This document shows, piece after piece, positions 7,383-16,435 of a DNA stretch of 64,000 nucleotides. Positions within the stretch are counted from its first letter, which is position 1. Every line of letters starts with the position of its first letter. Origin of the DNA: Chitinophagaceae bacterium (GTDB lineage Bacteria > Bacteroidota > Bacteroidia > Chitinophagales > Chitinophagaceae); the NCBI GenBank assembly GCA_019752045.1, contig JAIEMP010000005.1, positions 62,001-126,000 on the forward strand, in the 5' to 3' direction. Both the position numbers and the translations under genes were made by a program. The notes under the pieces are model-generated. The model saw nothing but the letters and a program-made list of their open reading frames with translations, searched no databases and was not told where the DNA came from.

Positions 7383-9446
7383 CTATTTCTTCTTCAACCG
7401 CTTTTCTAAAAATTCAAAAGTAGCCTCATAAGTCCGTATCCAGTTCCGGTGCAGCAACATAAAATGTACTTCGTCGGGCAATACCAATTGTTCAAAATAT
7501 ACATTCTGTTGACGAAGCTTTTCCATAATGTGCACTGTTTCGCTGAAGGGCACATTGCGGTCATCATCACCATGAATGAATAAAACAGGGCTTTTCCATC
7601 CTTTTACAAAATGCATGGGAGATGATTCAAAACTGATGCGGCCAATCTCTGCATGTTTTGTTGAATCGTACCAGGGAGCAAACGTTGGTAACTCATCGTT
7701 CCAGTTGTGTACACCATGTATATCAACACCGGCTGCAAACAGATCGCTGCGTTTGGCTAAACCATGTGCCGTTAAATAACCGCCGTAACTGCCGCCCCAT
7801 AAACCAATGGCATCCTGATTTACATCTTTCCGTTCTTTTAAATATTCACCTGCACCAATCAAATCTTTTACTTCGCTTGCACCACTTACACCATAATTTA
7901 ATGCTTCACGAAAATCCAATCCATAACCAATACCGCTGCGATAGTTTAATGAGAGAACAATAAACCCCCTTGATGCAAAGAGCTGATGCTCCGCATAAGC
8001 ATTGCTGTAGTATGCGCCATAATTAAAGCCCAGCAACATTTGTCTTCTGCTTCCACCATGTAAAAAAATAACAGCGGGATATAGTTCGCCCTGCTTATAA
8101 TTTGCCGGTAAAAAAAGTTGCGCCGGCACTTCCATGCCATCTGTTGCACGAATCTTGATGGCTTGGGGCGTAACAAGTTGTGTTGGAAATTCTTTTGGAA
8201 ACAACTCTTTAGCAATATCAGCTACCGTTTCATTGTTATAAAACGCAGGCCAGGCGGGCCTTACAGCAGACGAATGCAACATGGCTATTCCATTGGCTGT
8301 AAGAGCGGGACTCCATTCAATTTGTTCTCCGGGAGTAATACATACAACAGAACCATCACTCAAGGTTACACGCCAGATATGTCTGCGATCAATATCATTG
8401 ATATTGCTGGTATAAAACAATACCTGTTTGTTCGGCGATAGAATTACATTCTCCACTTCACCATCACCGGGGGTTAAAAGTTTGGTTGTTTGCTTTTCAA
8501 TATCCAATGCATACAAATGCATCCACCCATCTTTTTCCCATGGAAAGATGAGTTGATTATTTGCTGCCCATAATAATTTATTATCAGCAACAGGCAAATC
8601 ATCAACAAATACAGAACCTTTCCCTTCATGGGCTTTCCATATTTGTTTTGCGTCACCTGTAGTTACATTTAATAAACGGATGCTCCACGGATAACCTTCC
8701 CGTTTAGGTGTAAACGGAACATCTACACGAACATTTGGCTTACGAACATAAGCAATGAATTTACTGTCGGCACTCCACACAGGGTCACTGTCAATATCAG
8801 CAGAAGGATCAGGATACGAAATCTGTTTGCTCATGAAATTGTAAATGCCAATAAACGAATGATCGCCACGGTTACTTACAAATACCAGCTTTGTTCCATC
8901 AGGACTCCAGCGGATAGAACCTTGTGAACCTCTTGCCTGGAACAGCTTTTGCGGTTTGTTGTTTGAATCGGGAAGCGAAGCTGTCCAAACCTGTCCGCCA
9001 TTTAAATAAACGATTGTTTTTCCATCGGGCGATACTTTTGGATAAAAACCGGGAGCAATTTTGCGTGAGCCTTTACCATCTTTATTGATCACACAAATCA
9101 TCCGTTCGGTTGATTGCTGCAGTTGTGCCGGGTTTGCCGGTTCTCCCCGACCGTTAGCTGCATTACCACGAACAAAAACCAATTTGTTTCCATCGGGTGT
9201 AAAAGAAAGACTGTTCATGTCCATTCCATCATCACCTGTGTAGTTGGTAATTTGCTTTGTGTTGTTTCCCGATGCATCTGCAACAAATACATTGCGGCTT
9301 CCTTTATTATTAAACACCCATGCAATTTGTTTACCATCAGCACTTGCAACTAAACCGGAAGGAAATGCAGGCGATAGTAATTGTTGAATAGTTGTTTGTG
9401 CAAAAACATGCGTATGAATAAATGCAAACAGAAACAGAAGTCTCAT
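7383..9446 (-). CDS. S9 family prolyl oligopeptidase-like serine peptidase
   Basis: This 687-residue exported peptidase starts with a signal peptide (MRLLFLFAFIHTHVFA). A TolB-like beta-propeller follows, with repeated SPDGTKLVF-type blades (about 30-400), then an alpha/beta-hydrolase domain (about 430-687). The nucleophile is S553 in GLWGGSYGGYL. The catalytic Asp is expected in LFIHGDDDRNVPF and the His in DEVHFMLLHRN. HGG near 463-465 is the likely oxyanion region. The family cleaves short proline-containing or N-blocked peptides in the periplasm. It is probably a single-gene transcript ending at the terminator at 7192-7219. Confidence 0.95.
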   Translation of the reverse strand: MRLLFLFAFIHTHVFAQTTIQQLLSPAFPSGLVASADGKQIAWVFNNKGSRNVFVADASGNNTKQITNYTGDDGMDMNSLSFTPDGNKLVFVRGNAANGRGEPANPAQLQQSTERMICVINKDGKGSRKIAPGFYPKVSPDGKTIVYLNGGQVWTASLPDSNNKPQKLFQARGSQGSIRWSPDGTKLVFVSNRGDHSFIGIYNFMSKQISYPDPSADIDSDPVWSADSKFIAYVRKPNVRVDVPFTPKREGYPWSIRLLNVTTGDAKQIWKAHEGKGSVFVDDLPVADNKLLWAANNQLIFPWEKDGWMHLYALDIEKQTTKLLTPGDGEVENVILSPNKQVLFYTSNINDIDRRHIWRVTLSDGSVVCITPGEQIEWSPALTANGIAMLHSSAVRPAWPAFYNNETVADIAKELFPKEFPTQLVTPQAIKIRATDGMEVPAQLFLPANYKQGELYPAVIFLHGGSRRQMLLGFNYGAYYSNAYAEHQLFASRGFIVLSLNYRSGIGYGLDFREALNYGVSGASEVKDLIGAGEYLKERKDVNQDAIGLWGGSYGGYLTAHGLAKRSDLFAAGVDIHGVHNWNDELPTFAPWYDSTKHAEIGRISFESSPMHFVKGWKSPVLFIHGDDDRNVPFSETVHIMEKLRQQNVYFEQLVLPDEVHFMLLHRNWIRTYEATFEFLEKRLKKK

Positions 9447-9601
9447 AGTAAACGTTTAAAAAATTAGCGGAAGTATTTTTAACTGCTCAACAATAAACAA
9501 CGGATTGCTCATCGGCCTATAAACTGTAAGTTACAAATGCCCGCATAATTGTTAAAATCCGGCAGACAAAAAACATCTTTTTATAACTGTGTTTATACGC
9601 C

Positions 9602-10741
9602 TTAAGAAATTTTGTCTTCAACAAAATACATGTCTACTGCTGTTTGGTCTTTGGTAGATATTTTACCACGATGGGTACATTGATACAGATGCTTCACCAA
9701 TTCAAAAGTATTTCCCGAAATATTTACTTTTTCGGGAACACCCTGCTGTTCCATTTGTGAAGCAAGATTCACCGTATCGCCCCAAATGTCGTAAACAAAT
9801 TTTTTGGTGCCTACCACTCCTGAAACAACTGAACCGGTGTGAATACCTATCCGGAGTTTAAAAGCAGGCAGGTCCTGTAAAATTTTTGAACGGTTTAATT
9901 CTGTAACAAATAGCTGCATGTCTTTTGCAGCTTTAATGGCATTCAATGCATGTTCTGTATCATCCAGCGGCAAACCTGATGCACACATATATGCATCGCC
10001 AATGGTTTTTATTTTTTCCATTCCATATTTGCTCGTGATGTAGTCAAAGCCACGAAAAATTTCATCTAATTGTGTGACCAATAAATCGGGAGTTAACTTT
10101 TTAGCAATCTTGGTAAAGCCTTCAATGTCTGCAAACAGCACCGATACGTTTTCATGGCGCCTTGCATACGATTTTCCAAACTTTTTTAATTCAGCCGCAA
10201 TTTCTTCGGGCAGAATATTGAGGAGTAAGGCATCTGATTTTGATTTTTCAGATTCAAGCTGTTTTTTTTGTTTTTCAATTTCCTGTGTTCGTTGCATCAC
10301 TCTTTCCTCTAACTGCTCGTTATAATTCTGCAGTTCGTGAATCAGCTTTTTATTATTGCGGCGCAACAGTACCGTTTCTATTGCATTGTCAATAGCAATC
10401 TTCAATTCATCTTTATCCCATGGCTTTGTAATATAGCGGTATACTTTGCCGGTATTAATAGCATCAATGATCGCTTCCATATCACTAAAGCCGGTTAAAA
10501 TAATGCGCACATTATCGGGTTCTTCAGGTAGCTGTTTTAAAAACTGAACCCCCGTCATGCCGGGCATTCGTTGGTCGGTTACTACTACCTGAATATCGTT
10601 GTGATTAAAAATATCTAATCCTTCTTCGCCGCTTTGAGCAGTAAATACATGGTAGTTGCGGCGTAATGCAGCTCTGAAGGAGTTGAGATTATTTACCTCG
10701 TCATCTACATATAAAATATTGGTGGTACTTAATTCTTCCAT
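9602..10741 (-). CDS. response regulator fused to class III nucleotide cyclase
   Basis: This 379-residue protein has a receiver domain (about 7-125; acidic D13/D14, phospho-acceptor D56 in VVVTDQRMPG, with TDQRMPGMTGVQFLK typical of the RpfG/HnoC type). A coiled coil (about 130-175) then leads to an adenylate/guanylate cyclase catalytic domain (about 195-370). The cyclase shows VSVLFADIEGFTKIA with the metal-binding Asp, then KTIGDAYMCASGLP and RIGIHTGSVVSGVVG. The LLLNILPEEIAAELK segment before it is the usual cyclase signalling helix. Phosphorylation by the adjacent kinase would therefore control cyclic nucleotide synthesis. The start overlaps the kinase stop at 10741. AMP versus GMP specificity is not resolved. 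Confidence 0.93.
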   Translation of the reverse strand: MEELSTTNILYVDDEVNNLNSFRAALRRNYHVFTAQSGEEGLDIFNHNDIQVVVTDQRMPGMTGVQFLKQLPEEPDNVRIILTGFSDMEAIIDAINTGKVYRYITKPWDKDELKIAIDNAIETVLLRRNNKKLIHELQNYNEQLEERVMQRTQEIEKQKKQLESEKSKSDALLLNILPEEIAAELKKFGKSYARRHENVSVLFADIEGFTKIAKKLTPDLLVTQLDEIFRGFDYITSKYGMEKIKTIGDAYMCASGLPLDDTEHALNAIKAAKDMQLFVTELNRSKILQDLPAFKLRIGIHTGSVVSGVVGTKKFVYDIWGDTVNLASQMEQQGVPEKVNISGNTFELVKHLYQCTHRGKISTKDQTAVDMYFVEDKIS

Positions 10742-11868
10742 TATGTATTGGGTGTTGTTGTTTTTTGCAGTAAGGGTAAAGTGATGATAAATTCTGCACC
10801 TTCTCCGGGCGAAGAAAACACTTCCATTTTTCCGTTATGTTTTTCAATGATACCGTAGCTGATGGATAAACCCAACCCGGTTCCTTTGCCCACTTCTTTG
10901 GTGGTAAAAAAGGGGTCAAAAATTTTTGATTTGATTTCTTCTGTCATTCCGGGTCCGGTATCTTTAATGGAGATGATGACATTGTTTTCACGGGTGAATG
11001 TTTTAATAAAAATCTTTCCTTCACCCTTGATCGCCTGTACGGCATTAGATAACAGGTTCATAAAAACCTGGTTGAGCTGACCGGGAAAGCATTCTATTTC
11101 AGGTATGTTGCCATACTCTTTTATAATTTCTATCCGGTCTCTGTAAGTACTGTGCAATAATGTTAAGGTAGATTCTACTCCTTCGTTCAGATTGGCTTTT
11201 TTAACATCATGCTGATCAATGCGTGAAAAATTGCGAAGTCCTTTTACAATTTCTGATGTGCGGCTGGCACCTTCTTCAATACCTTTTAATAAGTCGTTCA
11301 CTTCAGTGAGAACATATTCAATATCTGTCTGTGCATTAAATTTTTCTACTTCTTCAAATTCGTTTTCAAGACCCTTTTCTTTTACTGTTTGTTTATACAA
11401 CCTGATACACTTGATTAAATCGGCCAAATCATCTTTAAGCGGTTTAATATTGGCCGATACAAAATTGATTGGGTTATTAATTTCATGTGCAACACCTGCA
11501 GTTAACTGACCCAGGGATGCCATTTTTTCTGACTGAATCAGTTGCGACTGCGCATCTTTGAGATTATCCATTGTATCATTCAGCACCCTGTTTTTTATTT
11601 CAATCAGTTGTTTTTGTTTATCCAGTTCAAACATGTTTTTGGCAATTTCATTTTTTGCCTCCTCCACCATTTTTTTCTGTTCCTCAATTTCTTTAATGCT
11701 TGCAGTGAGTACATTGCTGATGGCTGCTTTATCAATCAGCGTACGGTGATATTTAAATTCAGCAATGTCGATATTTTTTTTAATTGCCTTTATTTCTTTA
11801 TAAAGCAATTCTTTTACCTCTTCAGAGAGAGATAAATCTTCAGCAATTTTTATAAACTGTTCAAGCAA
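10741..11868 (-). CDS. cytoplasmic sensor histidine kinase
   Basis: This 375-residue protein has no membrane segment. A helical N-terminus (about 1-55) shared with the GAF-like protein at 4009-4806 is followed by a long coiled coil (about 55-115). The HisKA-type dimerisation helix carries phospho-acceptor H128 in [12 protein letters not shown], and the HATPase_c domain (about 235-370) has the N-box (NLLSNAVQA), G1 (KDTGPGM) and G2 ([10 protein letters not shown]). With no sensor domain of its own, it probably takes input from the FIST protein encoded 27 nt upstream. It should pass phosphate to the receiver of the overlapping cyclase gene. Confidence 0.95.
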   Translation of the reverse strand: MLEQFIKIAEDLSLSEEVKELLYKEIKAIKKNIDIAEFKYHRTLIDKAAISNVLTASIKEIEEQKKMVEEAKNEIAKNMFELDKQKQLIEIKNRVLNDTMDNLKDAQSQLIQSEKMASLGQLTAGVAHEINNPINFVSANIKPLKDDLADLIKCIRLYKQTVKEKGLENEFEEVEKFNAQTDIEYVLTEVNDLLKGIEEGASRTSEIVKGLRNFSRIDQHDVKKANLNEGVESTLTLLHSTYRDRIEIIKEYGNIPEIECFPGQLNQVFMNLLSNAVQAIKGEGKIFIKTFTRENNVIISIKDTGPGMTEEIKSKIFDPFFTTKEVGKGTGLGLSISYGIIEKHNGKMEVFSSPGEGAEFIITLPLLQKTTTPNT

Positions 11869-11895
11869 GCGTGTACTTCTGTTTTAGTTTTAGAA

Positions 11896-13026
11896 TTAAT
11901 TTTTTTCTTTTAAAATCACCATGGAGCAGGTTTCGTTATGAAAGTCGCACACGCTGTCTTTGGCTGTGCCAATTTCTCCATAAGTAAAAAACCCAATCAG
12001 CGGTTTGTTCCAGATGCCCCTTATCATATCGGCTTCATCACCCGTCATTGGTCCTAAAGCCATATGTCTTGCCTTGCAGGAGAACATGATTAATGCATCG
12101 GCTTCGGGCATCACAGGCTTTAAAGCACTGATCCGTTCTGTGGTTTTTTCAATCAAATCAAAACCTGGTTGTACCGAAAACTTCACTTTACTGCCTTGCG
12201 GAATACCACCTGCAAAAATTAATGCTCTGCTGTCAATATCCACCATCAGCGGTGCTCTTAATACGGTGTTGCCATTTTCTTTTGTAAGCTGCAACGGATA
12301 CTGCGCAAAATTCTGTGCAATGATTTCAGCAGTATTATCAACGCTTTCAGTAAACTGAAAAAACTTTACAAACACATCTACCGCAGGTTCATCGTCAATG
12401 GTATACACGATATTTCCTTCCGATTTGGTAATGGTTTTTTCGATGCCGATATTATCCCAGCCACTGGTGGCCAGTCCCTGTACATTAATTTTATCTCCAT
12501 CAACCACCAAACCAATAAGCCCGGTAGATGTTTCGAAATGATTACTGAATACAAACGATCCTTTCATGGTTAAATCGTCGCCGGCAAGCCCGCCATACAA
12601 CGGAACCGTTTTATCTACATCCATAAAACCTTTGATAATTTGTTCGGCATCAATGGTTAACCCGCTTGATATAACCAATACTGATGGGTTGGTAAAAGAC
12701 GCTTTGGCAAACAGTCCTAAATCATTGGCTACTTTGTATGTATTATCTGAAGCTTCGCTGAATAATTTGTAGTGGGTGCTGTTGATATCCAGCAACATCA
12801 CCACCGTTGATTGTTCAATTACTTCCGAATCTATAATTTCTCCGGCGGTAGTGGAGCCAAAAATTTCCACCTTTTTTTCATTGAAAAAATCAACAAGCTC
12901 CGTTCTGTTTTGTGTAATGGAACAAAACACAATGGCCAGCGTTGGTGTAAAGCCATCGGCTGTTGCCTTTGCAAATTTTGATTTTATTTCATTAATGGAA
13001 GCTCCGAAAATATTTTTTGCCTTCAT
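11896..13026 (-). CDS. FIST-domain sensory protein (copy 2)
   Basis: This 376-residue protein is homologous along its length to the FIST protein at 4807-5940. It shares the MKAK start, the IFGSTTAGEIIDSE region, YGGLAGDDLTMKGSFVF, and the C-terminal ADALIMFSCKARHMALGP. It should act as the cytoplasmic ligand-binding input for the histidine kinase gene that starts 27 nt downstream. The upstream neighbour, 30 nt away, is a PLP-dependent amino acid decarboxylase. The ligand could therefore be that enzyme's amino acid substrate or amine product, but this is inference from neighbourhood only. Confidence 0.92.
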   Translation of the reverse strand: MKAKNIFGASINEIKSKFAKATADGFTPTLAIVFCSITQNRTELVDFFNEKKVEIFGSTTAGEIIDSEVIEQSTVVMLLDINSTHYKLFSEASDNTYKVANDLGLFAKASFTNPSVLVISSGLTIDAEQIIKGFMDVDKTVPLYGGLAGDDLTMKGSFVFSNHFETSTGLIGLVVDGDKINVQGLATSGWDNIGIEKTITKSEGNIVYTIDDEPAVDVFVKFFQFTESVDNTAEIIAQNFAQYPLQLTKENGNTVLRAPLMVDIDSRALIFAGGIPQGSKVKFSVQPGFDLIEKTTERISALKPVMPEADALIMFSCKARHMALGPMTGDEADMIRGIWNKPLIGFFTYGEIGTAKDSVCDFHNETCSMVILKEKN

Positions 13027-13056
13027 GTTGTTTAGTTTTAAACGATGAATAATAAA

Positions 13057-15297
13057 TTATGGCTGTGCTTTTACCGTGGTTACAATTTGTTTTATATTTT
13101 CAGTAAGGATGTTGATGAGTTGCGGTATAAACGAACCGTTCACCGTATTACTTAACCAGGGGTTCATCACTGTAGAAATAATAAAGTTGATGGGATCATC
13201 GTAACCATCATTTCCTGCAACACACAAGCGTTGTCTTAAATTGTTCACCAGTAAATCGCCATTGTTTTCTCTTGTAAAAGAGGAAGATGTTACTACGATG
13301 GGTGTGTTTTGGGTATTGTTTTCGTAAGGCTTAAAACTAAAGGCTCTGTAAACTGCATCGTTGAGATCGTTTACTTTTTTCATGATGCTATTGGGTGTAC
13401 CATCACTGTTGTAATAGTTGTACATGTAAGTAATGATGGTTTGATCGCCGCCCAGTTCTTTAAACAATGCAAACGCCTGCGGATCGGCCAGTAACTGCTG
13501 GTTCGATACATTTACAATGCGGTCCCGTATAAATTCATATTGCTGTTGTATTTGCGCCGGGCTTTGTCCTTGTTGAATAGCTGGTATAGGAATAAGCGGT
13601 ACAACAAAGAACGGCAGCTTTTCAATATTTAAACAAACGAGTGCTGCATATAAACGTTTGGCATTAAAGAAACATTCACCGGATATTTTTCCGTAACCAT
13701 CCATATTGGGTCGAATGACTTTATGGCTGAAATAAACGGCTGCTGCTGCGGCTCCGGGTTTTGAACCTTCTACTCCATAAACACCAACGGTAGGATCAAC
13801 ACCACCATGATACACTACGGGAGCAGTAAATGAAACCAGATTACGCATGGCAGAATTCCGGTAACACAAGCCACCCGCAGGGTAAGGCACGTATCCCGAT
13901 TTATGCGGATCAATCGTTATTGAATCGGCTTTTTGCAACACTTTATACTGATCACTAACATACTTGCTCATGGGTAATGCTACTATAGCATCCTCTTCCA
14001 TCAGTTTAAATGTAACAGGGTCGCTGTCATCGTTGCTGTTGAGCATTGTTTTATAATAACCACCCCAGGCAGCATCTGCATGAATTGCAAATTCAAGACC
14101 TTTCTGCCGGTATTCATCTCTAATGGCAAGAATGTCTTTGATGGGATCTACCTGGCTTTCTTCTGTGGTACCAATAATTGCCACCACATTTAATACAGGA
14201 ATTTTATTCTGCAAACATTTATCTAATGCAACACGCAGTTGCGTTAAATCCATTCTTGCGTTGATGTCAACTATAATCGGCCACATATTATTGGCGCCAA
14301 TTCCTAAAATAGCTGCTCCTTTTGGCCATGAATAATGACGTGTAGATGTACAGATAGATACAGGTGTTGCTGTAATACCCGGCAGGTATTTGCTGAGCAT
14401 ATCATGATAGCCAATATTCTGAACGGTATAGTTGGCAATGGTATTACTCACTGTAGTTAAATCAATATTATACTGCGATGATAAATTATTGGGTATGGCC
14501 AACACTTCATCAATGGGCAGGTTTACAATGGCCCAGTCGTCCAGACTAACTAACGGTACCGTAGAACCGTTTAATAACTGCACTTGAAAACCTTTTGCAT
14601 TTACAAAAACTGCTTCTTTTAAGAGTGCTTCTTTTACACTTCGGGCATAAAACTTTAAATTCCTTGCCATCCACAAACCTTCCAGGTTGGCAACCGAACC
14701 ATCGCAGGTAATATGTCCCCATGCATAAATTACATCATCAGGTGCTTTAAAATCACTTTCATTTTGACCGATGGGAAAAACAGTATAACCCAGCATTTTA
14801 CACAATTCATTCCCCACATACATTTCCAACAAAGTGGTAACAGGCGATGCTTCTGCAGCCACATTATTTTGATTGTACATTAATGCAGCAAAGTAACCAA
14901 GCATGCCGGGGAGTGTGGTATCCCAAAGCATATGACCAATGGTACGCATGCTGAAGAACGTACCCGACTCCTGCAATTGTTTAATGAGCTTATCATATTC
15001 ATACCCCATAAACAACATGGTTTCTTTAAACCCCTGTGATTTCTGGATGTCTTCATTAATATAGTCGGGATCTTCGGGGAAATAATTTTTTCTGAAATCA
15101 ATATTTCCCTGGAGTGCAAAACCCATAAGCTCCAGCATAAACTTTGCATTACCGCCCCTTGTACCTAAGAAGAGCGCTTCAATGGTTTCGGCACCGGAGC
15201 CTTCCAGTTTTATTTTGGTTTCGGTAGACTGGCTGTTGTGGGCTGCTAATAAATTTTCAGCAAACAGTTCGGAATGCTTGTTAATGTAATGTTGCAT
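13057..15297 (-). CDS. PLP-dependent group II amino acid decarboxylase
   Basis: This 746-residue cytoplasmic protein is a pyridoxal phosphate decarboxylase of the glutamate/tyrosine/aromatic family. The PLP lysine is K466 in TIDPHKSGYVPYPAGG. H407-A-D409-A-A in FAIHADAAWGG gives the PLP-pyridine Asp. Upstream, GHITCDGSVANLEGLWMAR is the conserved substrate/PLP pocket. It is longer than the 450-550 residues usual for the family, with an extra N-terminal region and a long C-terminal tail, as in some TyrDC-like enzymes. It removes the carboxylate from an amino acid to give an amine. The substrate cannot be assigned. It is the first gene of the FIST–kinase–cyclase cluster. Confidence 0.92.
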   Translation of the reverse strand: MQHYINKHSELFAENLLAAHNSQSTETKIKLEGSGAETIEALFLGTRGGNAKFMLELMGFALQGNIDFRKNYFPEDPDYINEDIQKSQGFKETMLFMGYEYDKLIKQLQESGTFFSMRTIGHMLWDTTLPGMLGYFAALMYNQNNVAAEASPVTTLLEMYVGNELCKMLGYTVFPIGQNESDFKAPDDVIYAWGHITCDGSVANLEGLWMARNLKFYARSVKEALLKEAVFVNAKGFQVQLLNGSTVPLVSLDDWAIVNLPIDEVLAIPNNLSSQYNIDLTTVSNTIANYTVQNIGYHDMLSKYLPGITATPVSICTSTRHYSWPKGAAILGIGANNMWPIIVDINARMDLTQLRVALDKCLQNKIPVLNVVAIIGTTEESQVDPIKDILAIRDEYRQKGLEFAIHADAAWGGYYKTMLNSNDDSDPVTFKLMEEDAIVALPMSKYVSDQYKVLQKADSITIDPHKSGYVPYPAGGLCYRNSAMRNLVSFTAPVVYHGGVDPTVGVYGVEGSKPGAAAAAVYFSHKVIRPNMDGYGKISGECFFNAKRLYAALVCLNIEKLPFFVVPLIPIPAIQQGQSPAQIQQQYEFIRDRIVNVSNQQLLADPQAFALFKELGGDQTIITYMYNYYNSDGTPNSIMKKVNDLNDAVYRAFSFKPYENNTQNTPIVVTSSSFTRENNGDLLVNNLRQRLCVAGNDGYDDPINFIISTVMNPWLSNTVNGSFIPQLINILTENIKQIVTTVKAQP

Positions 15298-15844
15298 GGC
15301 AAATCAACTTGATGATAAAATTGGTTAATGATACTTTTACAATTTGGCCGGGCAACGGAATAAAAAGCAGTGGACTTTTTTCCGGATAAGTAGTGTGATC
15401 GCTTTTGTAAGCGTGAATTTATCGGGTCACTTATTACCAAAAAAGAGTCAGGGTATTAATTGGAGGCTTTGGATACTATATTGGAAAAGCGGAAGGAAAA
15501 TACTGTAGTAATGTAGTAACTATATTTTTATAAAGCTAATAAAAATTAAAGTAATTTTTATTATTACTTCATTGCCGGATGTGGTTTTTCAAAACAAACT
15601 TTCATATTATAATTACATGTTATATTCATATAAAGCAGTCCTGCAAAGCATTTCAGTTGAACAGGAGGGTGAACAATATGAAATCAGTACACGCTATAAA
15701 AGGAATGCCGGCAGGTATAACGCCCTTGCATAAACGCAAAAAGAAACATCCACAAATCTGTAAAAGAAAACACCACAATCAGGTTATACAAAAATACTGC
15801 AGTTGCTTTGTAGAAGCTTACAAAGCCGGCTATACTCTCTTGTA
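15298..15844. other. 547-bp AT-rich spacer with no convincing gene
   Basis: This is the gap between the divergent-facing start of the decarboxylase and the 3' end of the SnoaL-like gene. It is AT-rich around 15480-15640 and probably holds the decarboxylase promoter. I see no RNA gene, strong terminator or repeat. The one possible gene is the small basic reading frame at 15678, listed separately. Confidence 0.5.
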
Positions 15845-15923
15845 TTATGAACCGGCAGCCAAATCAGAATTGAAACAATCTCTGAAAATTTTCCATACTC
15901 CATTTTCCTGTTTCCAGAGCTGA
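15678..15923 (+). CDS. possible small basic protein (doubtful)
   Basis: An ATG at 15678 is preceded by AGGAGG (15663-15668) at Shine-Dalgarno spacing and opens an 81-residue frame rich in Lys, His and Cys (HKRKKKHPQICKRKHHNQV). Its last 79 nt run antisense into the 3' end of the SnoaL-like gene. No family is recognised, and Bacteroidota rarely rely on a strong Shine-Dalgarno, so this may be chance. Confidence 0.2.
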   Translation: MKSVHAIKGMPAGITPLHKRKKKHPQICKRKHHNQVIQKYCSCFVEAYKAGYTLLYYEPAAKSELKQSLKIFHTPFSCFQS

Positions 15924-16252
15924 ATGGATTTTCCGATGTCCTGGTTTTTACCACCGGGCTGGCTTAAAGTATATGCGGCCTGCACACCTACAACACCGAT
16001 ATTGCTGTAAACGATAGTTGAAGTGACATGATATTCTGTAAATCCCTGTTGAATATACTGCACCATAGTGGCTTCAATATTAGCTCTTCCTTGAACTGCA
16101 GGACCACCCGGCGCCATAAATTCGGCATCTTCGGTATAACAACCTGCAACTTGTGCAGCATTGCCATTGGCCATGCCTTGTTCAAAAATGCGGGTTCTTT
16201 CCACAATGGCCTCCCAGGTAGAATTAAGACCGGGTTCATTTGAATAGTTCAT
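15845..16252 (-). CDS. SnoaL/DUF4440-like NTF2-fold protein
   Basis: This 135-residue cytoplasmic protein has the NTF2-like cone pattern: an N-terminal helix (FEQGMANGNAAQVAGCYTED), then AEFMAPGGPAVQGRANIEATM and a C-terminal sheet with IQLWKQENGVWKIFRDCFNS. Residues in this order match SgcJ/EcaC or DUF4440-type ketosteroid-isomerase-like proteins. The role is unknown; homologues include small-molecule isomerases and stress proteins. It stands alone, with about 180 bp on the side toward the second dipeptidase. Confidence 0.85.
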   Translation of the reverse strand: MNYSNEPGLNSTWEAIVERTRIFEQGMANGNAAQVAGCYTEDAEFMAPGGPAVQGRANIEATMVQYIQQGFTEYHVTSTIVYSNIGVVGVQAAYTLSQPGGKNQDIGKSIQLWKQENGVWKIFRDCFNSDLAAGS

Positions 16253-16435
16253 GTTTGTTTGATTTTGGGTTTAATTGATGTCCAACCCGGCGATATAAAC
16301 CAAGGCTGGAGGTTTAAAAAGATGTATGCAGAAGTGGCTTGAAGAAGTTGGCAGTACTAAACTGATTTTTTATTTTATAAATTTGATTGCAAAGTAAGGT
16401 ATTAAATATTTTGATGAAAAGAAATTTGTTTAAAA

